From assembly GCF_022458865.1 (NCBI RefSeq), contig NZ_JAJNMU010000034.1, positions 1-64,000 on the forward strand: 64,000 nucleotides of DNA, read 5' to 3'. Positions 1 to 6,836 of this stretch are shown here, piece after piece; position 1 is the first letter of the stretch, and each line of letters opens with the position of its first letter. The notes below the pieces were generated by a model. The model made no database searches, was not told the origin of the DNA, and was given only the letters and a program-made list of their open reading frames with translations. Source of the DNA: Paenibacillus periandrae. GTDB lineage: Bacteria; Bacillota; Bacilli; Paenibacillales; NBRC-103111. Position numbers and translations under genes: made by a program.

Positions 1-90
1 AATGGGCGGATCGTCCAGCAGGGCAGCTACGAGGAACTGCTTCGGCAGGAAGGGCTGTTCGCTAGGCTCGCTGCGCGCCAGGTAGTGTGA
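1..90 (+). CDS. ABC transporter ATP-binding protein, C-terminal end
   Basis: Frame 1 is open from the window edge to TGA at 88-90 and encodes 29 residues. They begin NGRIVQQGSYEELL and continue EGLFARLAARQVV, the usual end of an ABC exporter ATPase just after the D-loop and H-loop. The gene runs off the left edge. Because an NHLP-leader RiPP precursor follows, it is probably the NHLM-type (peptidase-containing) exporter or its partner ATPase that cleaves the leader after GG and exports the product; that assignment rests on context only. Confidence 0.75.
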   Translation, partial: NGRIVQQGSYEELLRQEGLFARLAARQVV

Positions 91-102
91 TCGGACCAAA
101 GA

Positions 103-131
103 TACCCCGTTTGGGGTACGGATTTTTGCCT
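103..131 (+). terminator. Rho-independent terminator after the ABC transporter gene
   Basis: TACCCC (103-108) pairs with GGGGTA (113-118) around a GTTT loop and is followed by two T-runs. It separates the transporter transcript from the precursor gene, so the precursor probably has its own promoter. Confidence 0.6.
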
Positions 132-141
132 TTTTTCCCGC

Positions 142-147
142 TATAAT
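142..147 (+). promoter_or_regulatory. -10 element upstream of the RiPP precursor
   Basis: A perfect TATAAT lies 38 bases before the precursor start, just after the terminator. No good -35 was found at 16-18 bp. The ribosome binding site GCAGGAGGCG lies at 171-180. Confidence 0.4.
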
Positions 148-185
148 GAGGCGTAGCTGTTCACTATAACGCAGGAGGCGAAAGC

Positions 186-515
186 ATGAGCTGGACGATG
201 GAGAAAGCCAATGAGCTATTTGAGGTATTTAAGCAGCGGGCTTCGGAGGACGCCGAGTTCCGGGCATTGGCGCTGAGCGACCCGAAACGGGCGATTCGCG
301 AGCTGACGGGGCTGGAGCTGCCGGAAGGCGTCGAGGTTGTAATCACGGAGGACGAGCACGGAGAAATCCAGGCGAAAACCTTGTTCGGGGCTCCGTCCTC
401 TGACGCAGAGCGCGAGCTGGATGAAGCGGAATTGGAGCAGGTAGCAGGCGGCACGTCGTTCTCGGCGTTTATCTTGTACGGTCCTCCTTATCCGGAGCGC
501 ACAAAGAAAAAGTAA
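186..515 (+). CDS. NHLP-leader RiPP precursor peptide
   Basis: A 109-residue precursor of the nitrile-hydratase-like leader peptide (NHLP, proteusin) type. Residues 1-80 form the leader: a helical start, FRALALSDPKRAIRELTGLELPEG around residues 25-48 (typical of NHLP), then VVITEDEHGE. The leader ends ELDEAELEQVAGG with the double glycine at 88-89. The predicted core is the last 20 residues, starting TSFSAFILYG and ending ERTKKK: hydrophobic first, proline-rich in the middle, three lysines at the end and no cysteine, so it is not a lanthipeptide. The stop overlaps the start of the GNAT gene (TAATG), so the two are translationally coupled. Seen: leader, GG motif, coupling. Inferred: a lysine in the core is the acylation site. 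Confidence 0.85.
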   Translation: MSWTMEKANELFEVFKQRASEDAEFRALALSDPKRAIRELTGLELPEGVEVVITEDEHGEIQAKTLFGAPSSDAERELDEAELEQVAGGTSFSAFILYGPPYPERTKKK

Positions 516-1402
516 TGTTCGAAATTGTTCGGCTTGCCCAGGGGAGGGCGGCGTCTTACCAGTCTTTTACGTATCGCTCTTACCGCGGCTGGCTGGTCAA
601 ACCGGCTGCCGGCACTGAAGAGGAGGCTGACGCGCAGAATATCATTCTCGGCGCCTCCTTCATGGGTCGGCCGGTCGGCCTGCTATTGGCCCATCCTCCC
701 GTGGACGATGAACCCGCAAGGGTGCTGTCCGTATTTGTTGACAAGCCGTACCGGGGGCTCGGCATCGCTACGGCGCTTATGCAGGAGCTGAAGGCATCCT
801 TGAGCAGAATGGACCTTGAGCAAGCGTGCGTAGAATATTACGCGCTGCACAGCTATGAAGCACTGGAGCGGGTGCTGGCCAAGTCAGGCTGGCAGCCTCC
901 CTCGGTGTACAGCAGTTTCTACCGATGCGACATCGCCGCCGGCCGGGACAGTAAGTGGATCAGCCGGTTCAAGCTGTCGTCCCGCTGCACCGTAATTCCT
1001 TGGAACGAGCTGAGGAGAGGTGAGCTGTCCCTGATGAACCAACTTCAGGAAAAGGATTACAACGCCTACTTCATGCCGCTGCGCGCAGAGGGCGTGATCG
1101 AGCGCGACTGCAGCCTGGTGCTGAAGCTGGACGAGGAAATCGTCGGCTGGTCGATCGTCGATCGCCAGCTGGCGGAGACGCTGCTGTACCGGACGTTATA
1201 TATCCGCGAGGCGTATCGCGATCATGGGCTGGGGCTGAGCCTGGCCGCGCAGTCCGCGCAAAGGATGCTGAGGACGAATGCCTCGCATCTTGTTATCCAG
1301 ATTTTGCCCGGCAACGAACGGATGCAGAAGGTGGCAGACCGACTGCTGGCTCCTATGCAGCCTGTTGTGACGGATTACAAGCGGGCGGTTCTGGACCTAT
1401 GA
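515..1402 (+). CDS. Tandem GNAT acyltransferase, probable RiPP maturase
   Basis: A 295-residue protein with two GNAT folds. The N-terminal domain carries a motif-A-like segment VLSVFVDKPYRGLGIATALM (about residues 69-88), where the acyl-CoA pyrophosphate loop is RGLGIA. The C-terminal domain has LYIREAYRDHGLGLSLAAQSA (about 228-248), with a degenerate loop HGLGLS. The start codon overlaps the stop of the NHLP precursor, so the precursor is the obvious substrate. GNAT enzymes paired with NHLP precursors are known as selidamide maturases, which attach a fatty acyl group to a lysine or ornithine side chain of the core; that is family knowledge, and the chain length here is unknown. The alternative is a self-immunity acetyltransferase. 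Confidence 0.75.
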   Translation: MFEIVRLAQGRAASYQSFTYRSYRGWLVKPAAGTEEEADAQNIILGASFMGRPVGLLLAHPPVDDEPARVLSVFVDKPYRGLGIATALMQELKASLSRMDLEQACVEYYALHSYEALERVLAKSGWQPPSVYSSFYRCDIAAGRDSKWISRFKLSSRCTVIPWNELRRGELSLMNQLQEKDYNAYFMPLRAEGVIERDCSLVLKLDEEIVGWSIVDRQLAETLLYRTLYIREAYRDHGLGLSLAAQSAQRMLRTNASHLVIQILPGNERMQKVADRLLAPMQPVVTDYKRAVLDL

Positions 1403-1436
1403 GTCAAGGAGGCCCGAGGGAAACAATCGAGTAAGA

Positions 1437-1504
1437 GGGGGTGGCTAGCCCCCGTATTCTCACGCCACCGTACATGCGGGTCCGCATACGGCTGTTCCAA
1501 AAGA
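1437..1504 (-). other. Group II intron RNA segment next to maturase remnant
   Basis: On the minus strand the sequence after the maturase stop reads AGCCGTATGCGG, a short hairpin, then CCGCATGTACGGTGGCGTGAGAATACGGGGG. This resembles the structured RNA that brackets intron-encoded RT genes of bacterial group II introns. No complete catalytic domain V was recognised, so this is a remnant. Confidence 0.5.
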
Positions 1505-1833
1505 TTAACACAGCTCCAAGTAACGTGAAAGCAGACTTTTCAGCCCTTTCGTCTCCTAGAAGGAGGTCGGAAGGGCATTATTTGTGTTCCGGGACATTTC
1601 CCATGCGCCGCGGCGTGAGTTGGCCATCATGAAGCTCGCCCAGTTGGGGACTCCGAGCGCCCGGGGCTCGCGGATGCGGGTTCTCACCCGTTTCCACTGT
1701 GTCCAAAGACAATGCGGAGTCTCCTGCGAATCCACTGGTCAAGGCTCTGGCAGTGCGTCTTCGCTGAGGCTAGGCGGAAATAGCCTATCCATCCCATGAG
1801 GTAACGGTTCAGGCGAGAGATTCGTTCTTCCAT
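1505..1833 (-). pseudogene. ltrA: Group II intron reverse transcriptase/maturase, C-terminal remnant
   Basis: Minus-strand reading gives MEERISRLNRYLMGWIGYFRLA then SLDQWIRRRLRIV, the start of the maturase (GIIM/domain X) region. It continues in another frame with WKRVRTRIRE, GVPNWASFMMANSRRGAWEM and ends KGLKSLLSRYLELC at the stop (1505-1507). A single-base frameshift lies in the GTCTTTGGACACAG segment near 1705-1712. All catalytic RT domains upstream are missing, so the element is dead. Its 5' boundary lies near the repeat at 1908. Confidence 0.8.
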
Positions 1834-1907
1834 GAAACTATGATTCGCTTAAGGAAAGTATTCCCACGAACTTTTTAAAACAGAACTTATTTTTGATGAA
1901 TGGCTAG

Positions 1908-1990
1908 TGTCGGGTGACAAGAACATTATCTCATTAAGAGCCGCGTAAATCGCGGCCTTTGTGTTTTATGGGATAAAGTTCTTGTCAAAA
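1908..1990 (+). repeat. Transposon-end repeat, copy 1 (TGTCGGGTGACAAGAAC family)
   Basis: Starts TGTCGGGTGACAAGAACATT (1908) and ends with the inverted AAGTTCTTGTCA (1976-1987). Between them lies a terminator-like hairpin, GCCGCGTAAATCGCGGC. The first 23 bases are identical to those at 11646-11668. It lies between the maturase remnant and the 5'-truncated reverse transcriptase, so it marks a rearrangement boundary. Multiple short inverted sites of this kind resemble transposase-binding sites at ends of Tn7/Tn552-like elements; that comparison is an inference. Confidence 0.55.
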
Positions 1991-2002
1991 ACTTTCGAAC
2001 GT

Positions 2003-2831
2003 CGTCCTTAATGACCTCGATCAATGGATTGCCGGCCAATGGGAGAATTTCGAAACGGCATTCGGACAACAAGGCTCCAAATACCAGTCGCTTAAACACC
2101 TCAGTAATCTTAAAGAAGGTTACATTGTGCGATATGCAGATGATTTTAAAGTACTCTGCAGGGACTGGAGAACTGCCCAAAAATGGTATCACGCCGTCAA
2201 ACTCTACTTGAAAGACCGTCTGAAATTGGACATATCCCCGGAGAAATCGCAGATCGTTAATCTACGAAAACGAGAGTCCGAATTTCTTGGATTCACCATC
2301 CGTGCTAGCAAAAAGGGTAATAAAAGAGTAGCGCATACGGGCATTAAAGCCAGTAAAATGCAGAAAATTAGGGCTGAAGCCAAAAGACGCATACAAATAT
2401 TAAGAGCTTCTCCAACCGCCCAAACTGCAATACTTTTCAACAGCTTTGTGTTAGGAATCCATAACTATTTCAGTCGGGCTACACATGTTAATGTCGCCTT
2501 CTCACGTCTTGCCTACGATCTCAGAGCTTTCATGTACAATCGTCTAAAACTGGTCGGGAAACATAAACATCCTGCAAATCCTCCGCCTACATACAAGAAA
2601 TTCTACAGCACGGGTTTCAGAACGTTTAAGGTGGCGAATGTGTATCTATTCCCGCTTGCCAATGTGAAAACAGTTAATGCATTGAGTTTCAGCCAAGAAC
2701 TCACGACTTACACAGAGGCAGGAAGGGAACGCATAACGAAGAAGCTTCGCCCGGACATTAAGCAGCAGATTCATCTGTTGCTGAAATCCAACATCCCAAA
2801 CCGGAGCGTCTTTGTGAGCGAAAAGGTGTAG
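2003..2831 (+). pseudogene. Group II-type reverse transcriptase, truncated at both ends
   Basis: Open from about 2003 (VLNDLDQWIAGQWENF) through VRYADDFKVLCRD, whose YADD is the RT catalytic box (about 2127-2141), then SEFLGFTIRASKKG and a domain-X-like C-terminal part. The start is missing: the frame begins directly after the end repeat at 1976-1990. From about 2800 the reading frame enters IS200 sequence in another frame and stops at 2829-2831. The RT is therefore cut on the left by the repeat element and on the right by IS200. Confidence 0.8.
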
Positions 2832-3154
2832 AGATAATAGAAGCGGAAGCATGCCCTGATCATATCCACATGCTAGTGAGTATCCCGCCAAAACTCAGTG
2901 TATCGGAATTCATGGGATATCTGAAGGGAAAAAGTTCACTGATGATTTTCGATCAATTTGCTAATCTAAAGTATCGGTATGGGAGCAGGCAATTCTGGTG
3001 CAGAGGGTATTACGTAGATACGGTAGGTCGAAACAAGAAAGCGATCGAAGAGTACATTCGCAATCAACTGACAGAAGATAAGAACTACGAACAACTCACC
3101 ATGAAAGAACTGATCGACCCGTTTACGGGCGAGTCGGCCAAAAAGGGCAGATAA
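2807..3154 (+). pseudogene. tnpA: IS200/IS605-family transposase TnpA, 5'-truncated
   Basis: The frame reads RLCERKGVEIIEAEACPDHIHMLVSIPPK, containing the HUH motif HIH, then GYLKGKSSLMIFDQFANLKYRYGSRQFWCRGYYVDTVG with the YYVDT catalytic tyrosine region, and ends FTGESAKKGR. Roughly 45-50 N-terminal residues typical of the family are missing; reading starts inside the reverse transcriptase gene. The 3' end is intact and is followed by a right-end structure. Confidence 0.85.
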
Positions 3155-3290
3155 CGTAGCCCCTTTAGGGGCCAGCCTGTGATAGTCACGCGGTTGGCAG
3201 AACTTCGATGCGCCTTTGAGGCGCGTGCTGGTACCATGCCCTTATAGGGCTGAAGGAAGCCACCGGCTAAGCCGGTGGTTATGACTACAA
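3155..3290 (+). repeat. IS200/IS605 right-end region with hairpin
   Basis: Downstream of TnpA lie CCCCTTTAGGGG and then GAAGCCACCGGCTAAGCCGGTGGTTATGAC (about 3256-3285), a subterminal stem-loop of the kind recognised by single-strand Y1 transposases. The left end is not visible, consistent with 5' truncation. Confidence 0.6.
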
Positions 3291-3355
3291 GAGCCTAAAA
3301 TAACATCGGCACTAGCTGGAAGTATCAAAATTAGATATAATGACGTTTTAATAAA

Positions 3356-3820
3356 ATGGGACTAAATATTGAGGTCACTTACAAAGATATTAGTGATCGG
3401 TCAGGTTGTTCGGAAGAATCTCTATATGGAGCAGACTTGGGCCTTACGATTCGTGTTAATACAGATAACAATTTGAAAACATATGAAAAAGTAAAATCAG
3501 CATTAATACAATCAAAGTTCCCTTACAATGATTCAAAGAAGGAAATCGGAAAATCGCTAGAAAAAATGATAGGTGTAATAGACTCCGGTAAGCACGGGTC
3601 CTTTATTGTAGTTTATAATAGAGATGGAGTCAAAGTTTTAAATTCTTGGGATATTGAAAATGCGGGATATGATTTGAATTTAGCAAAAGGTGAAAGTTTA
3701 GAGACATTTTTCAACAGCCGCAATGGGGACTTCGCACAAGCGACCAAGGATCTAGCTGATTTAATCGGTCGACCTCCGATGAAGCTAAGGGATTTTTTTA
3801 AGGAGTCTATATCTCTATAA
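3356..3820 (+). CDS. Hypothetical protein with a captured NmrA-type C-terminal tail
   Basis: A 154-residue open frame with no ribosome binding site before the ATG (AT-rich sequence only). Residues 1 to about 118 are not recognised. The last 35 residues, NGDFAQATKDLADLIGRPPMKLRDFFKES and onward, match the end of NmrA/SDR-type NAD(P)-binding proteins. The same tail recurs in degraded form at 4590-4679. The frame is therefore probably a chimera made when a deletion joined an unknown gene to the end of an NmrA gene. Whether it is expressed is doubtful. Confidence 0.4.
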   Translation: MGLNIEVTYKDISDRSGCSEESLYGADLGLTIRVNTDNNLKTYEKVKSALIQSKFPYNDSKKEIGKSLEKMIGVIDSGKHGSFIVVYNRDGVKVLNSWDIENAGYDLNLAKGESLETFFNSRNGDFAQATKDLADLIGRPPMKLRDFFKESISL

Positions 3821-4004
3821 ATGGCAATTAGGGTGTTCATGGGTACGATAATTGTAAAGTATCAACTTCAGGGCCTCCCGCAAAGGATGGCCCTAAAGCT
3901 TGCCGTTCCGACAGCACGGTGAACCTTATCATGAGTAGGGAGAAATTTTGAGCTGTCAATCCTTACGGGCTTGGAATTCGCATCGACCGATCTTGGACGC
4001 GCTC

Positions 4005-4215
4005 TCATCTTGGGAGAACCCCCCTTGCTACTTCTATGAAAGATAACATGATGGGCGAAAGCCACTTGTCTTTATGCCATGACATCTGTGTATACACGTG
4101 AAGGTCTGGAATTTGCCATGGAAGAGCAACAAGTTCGCTCCGTTCAACTTCCGCTTCCACCACGATTTCAGGAAGAAAGGCAATGCCGATTCCCGAAATT
4201 GCGCAGGACTTCAGG
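4005..4215 (-). pseudogene. LysR-family regulator, C-terminal remnant
   Basis: The minus strand reads LKSCAISGIGIAFLPEIVVE (about 4213-4155), the glycine-rich G-x-GIAxLP motif of the LysR substrate-binding domain, then ELVALPWQIPDLHVYTQMSWHKDKWLSPIM and stops at 4005-4007. The first 200 or so residues, including the winged HTH, are missing; the reading ends where the NmrA fragment on the other strand begins. A divergent lysR/nmrA pair lost the intergenic region and both gene starts. Confidence 0.8.
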
Positions 4216-4679
4216 TATAGCCTTCACGTCGCTCCGTAGTGGCTACTACACGGCATCGGCACTCATGATGATCGGCGATGCAATAAAAACAGGGAAATCT
4301 ATCACTCCTGAGGAAGGTCCGGTTGCCTGGACAGCCCACTTCGATCTGGCCGAGGCTGCGGCGACGATCATAAGCGAGCAAAATCTGCATGGCATGCCCC
4401 CCAATCTTACGGGATCCGAGTCCGTTGACATGGAAGGGATTGCGACAATCGCTTCCGAAGTCTTGGGGCAGACCATCCGCAGGATCGTCGGACGAAGAGT
4501 TTTGGGTCCGCGTTGTATCGAGACGTGCCGGAAACGAGCATAAATATGCGGATGGGGATGTATCTAGCGAGCCGTCAGGGAGAGACTTCGCGCAAGTCGA
4601 TCTTGCTCAAGCGAATTTGATCGCCCGGCCTTCGAAAAGCTTTAGAGAAATCCTGAAAGAGTCGATTTCTCATGAATAA
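4216..4679 (+). pseudogene. NmrA-family NAD(P)-binding oxidoreductase, 5'-truncated and frameshifted
   Basis: Coding similarity starts at FTSLRSGYYTASALMMIGDAI and runs through GPVAWTAHFDLAEAAATII and GSESVDMEGIATIASEVLGQTIRRIV. The frame then shifts near 4475-4490 into SSDEEFWVRVVSRRAG, ending DLAQANLIARPSKSFREILKESISHE at 4677-4679. The Rossmann N-terminus (GxxGxxG) is absent. An upstream in-frame ATG at 4079 lies antisense to the LysR remnant, so it is not the real start. Confidence 0.7.
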
Positions 4680-4936
4680 GGTTTGACTGCGAGAATACAT
4701 GCAAATGGGGTGTCCATTTGGATGCTCTAAAATGTCGACAATGAGGACAAGCAGAAGGTGGAGAGTTCGTCTCCACCCATATTTGATAGTCGAATTTGTT
4801 CTCGGCGTTGCTCAATATGTTGATCTTGGGTAGGTTTATGATATCCATGTACTTATCTCCTGCTCAACCCGTAAGCAGTCATCGATCGGCCGCTGCTCCT
4901 AAGCATAGGTGCTGCTGTGGTATGACCCTCAATTGT

Positions 4937-5667
4937 TTAGATACCAGCCAATATTGCACCACCTTCGACTTGAAGCACAGACCCGGTCGTGTATGTGTTT
5001 GTCGCCAAGTACACGTAAGCCGCAGCGATCTCTTCGGGTTTGCAACGTGTTGTATTAAGAGTGACTGGGCAACCGTTTGGAACATCAATGCCAAACTTTC
5101 AGTGTCCATTCCCATTCCACTGTAAACAGGCGTATCCACCATCCCTGGCGAAACAACGTTGACTCGTATTGGAGCCAAGTCCATAGCCAATACGCGGGCA
5201 AAGCCCTCAATGGCTGAGTTTAGCGCAACCAGCGTCGAGGCGCCCCTTGTCGGCCGTGCGGCAAGTACACCGGAAGTCAGGGTGATAGACCCGGACTCCT
5301 TGATATAAGGTAAAGCGGCTTTCACTGTTGTGTATTGCCCCCAGAACTTTCCGTCAAACTCAGCTCTCGCAACATCGATTCCCAAAGAACCAAAGGGACC
5401 ATTGACAGACCCGCCGCCGGTAGCAGTAACGACGAGGTGATCGAAGTCACCAATCTTTTCGAAGAACGGATTCATCTGGCTTTCATCTTGGAAATCCAGG
5501 GCATATCCTTGTGCTGACCCGAGATCCTTCACTGCCGCGTCTACTTTCTCCTGTGAACGGCTGGCAACGATGACCTGAGCACCTCGAGAAAGAAATAATT
5601 TCGCGGTGGCCAGACCAATGCCCGAAGTACCGCCCACAATGACGGCTCGATGATTTTGCAATGACAT
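4937..5667 (-). pseudogene. SDR-family oxidoreductase with a C-terminal frameshift
   Basis: Begins MSLQNHRAVIVGGTSGIGLATAK with the TGxxxGIG-like cofactor loop (GGTSGIG). It has an atypical VTATGGG in place of NNAG, and lacks a clear YxxxK: the usual active-site tyrosine position reads STLVALNSAIEGF. The frame breaks at about 5038 (AACCC|GAAGAG). In the shifted frame it continues EEIAAAYVYLATNTYTTGSVLQVEGGAILAGI to TAA at 4937-4939, the normal SDR ending. Without the shift the protein would end with about 50 unrelated residues (to 4879). The gene is divergent from a TetR regulator across a two-palindrome operator, so it is probably that repressor's target. A sequencing error could explain the shift. 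Confidence 0.75.
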
Positions 5668-5700
5668 CTTTCATACCTCCATTATAAAGTGATATACCTA

Positions 5701-5750
5701 AAACGGAGTTTTGATTCCGTTTATATCAGTATGCGGAGTCAATACTCCGT
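5701..5750. promoter_or_regulatory. Paired palindromic operators between SDR and TetR genes
   Basis: Two inverted repeats share a CGGA core: AAACGGA-N8-TCCGTTT (about 5702-5723) and CGGAGT-CAAT-ACTCCG (5735-5750). A TATAAT at 5765-5770 lies directly downstream, so a bound repressor would block transcription of the TetR gene and probably of the divergent SDR. Confidence 0.65.
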
Positions 5751-5795
5751 TTGTCAATTTGGTGTATAATAAATTGGGAGAGGGGGGTCATTTAT

Positions 5796-6422
5796 ATGCC
5801 AAAAAAGGAGCCTTCGCGCGCTCAAGATAATAAGGGTTCAAATTCAATCGATGCAGGTCCTGCAGGAAAATCACTGCGAGCGGATGGCAGAAGAAACAGA
5901 GAACGAATACTCGACGTTGCAACGAAAGTCTTTGCCACCGAGGGATTGGAGATTCCAATAGATGAAGTTGCCAATCGTGCAGGGATGGGGATTGGAACGG
6001 TATATCGTCACTTTCCGACGAAAGAAGAATTAATTGAAGCTGTGGTTTTCAGTTTTAAGCAACGTCTCATCGAGAAAGCAAGGGGGATGCTCGATCAAGA
6101 CGATCCAGGTCAGGCTTTTTTTAACTTTTTGTCGCTAATTGTGAGAGAGGGTATGGGAAACAAAGCGCTCATCGCCGCTCTGGCCCGTTCTGGCGCGGAC
6201 ATCCATCGTCCGCTCTCTGGCATCTCTCTGGATTTTCAAAATGCAATAGGGGAACTACTGAATTGTGCGCAGCAAGCGGGTTCCGTTCGCAATGACATTC
6301 AGGTAACCGATATAACAGCTATTCTATTCAGTGTTATGCGGACTCTTGAATACAATGATGATTCCGGATTATCGGAGCGCATCCTGTCAGTTGTATGTGA
6401 CGGGTTACGTGGCCGTTGCTGA
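5796..6422 (+). CDS. TetR/AcrR-family transcriptional regulator
   Basis: 208 residues starting MPKKEPSRAQ. The start at 5796 is preferred over an upstream frame start at 5751 because AGAGGGGGG sits 9-14 bases before it. The HTH lies at about residues 30-75: RRNRERILDVATKVFATEGL, IDEVANRAGMGIGTVYRHFPTKEEL. The rest is a helical ligand-binding domain. It is divergent from an SDR gene with two CGGA palindromes between them, so it probably represses itself and the SDR. The ligand is unknown. Confidence 0.85.
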   Translation: MPKKEPSRAQDNKGSNSIDAGPAGKSLRADGRRNRERILDVATKVFATEGLEIPIDEVANRAGMGIGTVYRHFPTKEELIEAVVFSFKQRLIEKARGMLDQDDPGQAFFNFLSLIVREGMGNKALIAALARSGADIHRPLSGISLDFQNAIGELLNCAQQAGSVRNDIQVTDITAILFSVMRTLEYNDDSGLSERILSVVCDGLRGRC

Positions 6423-6836
6423 ACTGATTTGTTCGTTCATCCGACATCAAGAATGGGGCTGCCGCGGCATTCTCCTTTCGCATTTTTCGCAGTTTCCCCC
6501 GTTACGGAGAACCGTATCATAAGTAAGGACGAAAATTTTGAAGCAAGAGGGATTTCGCCTTGCCGCAGCTAGTAAAATTTGAGCTCGTTCCAGACATGCA
6601 GAACGGGCCTTGACCAACTGGATAAATATGCGAGAAACAGTTCGTATCATTTCAGCGTATTTTAGGTATGATACTGTCCGACTTTCAGAGCCGGGTTCTG
6701 CACACATCCATTTACGGTCATTGCAGGTGTTCTATGACTAGCGGGACGCCGCGCAAGGCGCGGTATCCGTATTCCAGAGTGGAGGGCCATCGAAACGCCT
6801 GAGAACGCTTCATAATAACAAGAATTGTGGTGTCAC
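6423..6836. other. Gene-free stretch before the hybrid kinase
   Basis: About 410 bases without a convincing coding frame or clear promoter. A TGTCACA at 6831-6837 overlaps the kinase start and has no GTC box 16 bases further on. Confidence 0.5.

Noticed and set aside
4079-4215. In-frame ATG start for the NmrA-like gene
   Set aside because: This part is antisense to a clear LysR C-terminus; NmrA similarity starts only at about 4216.
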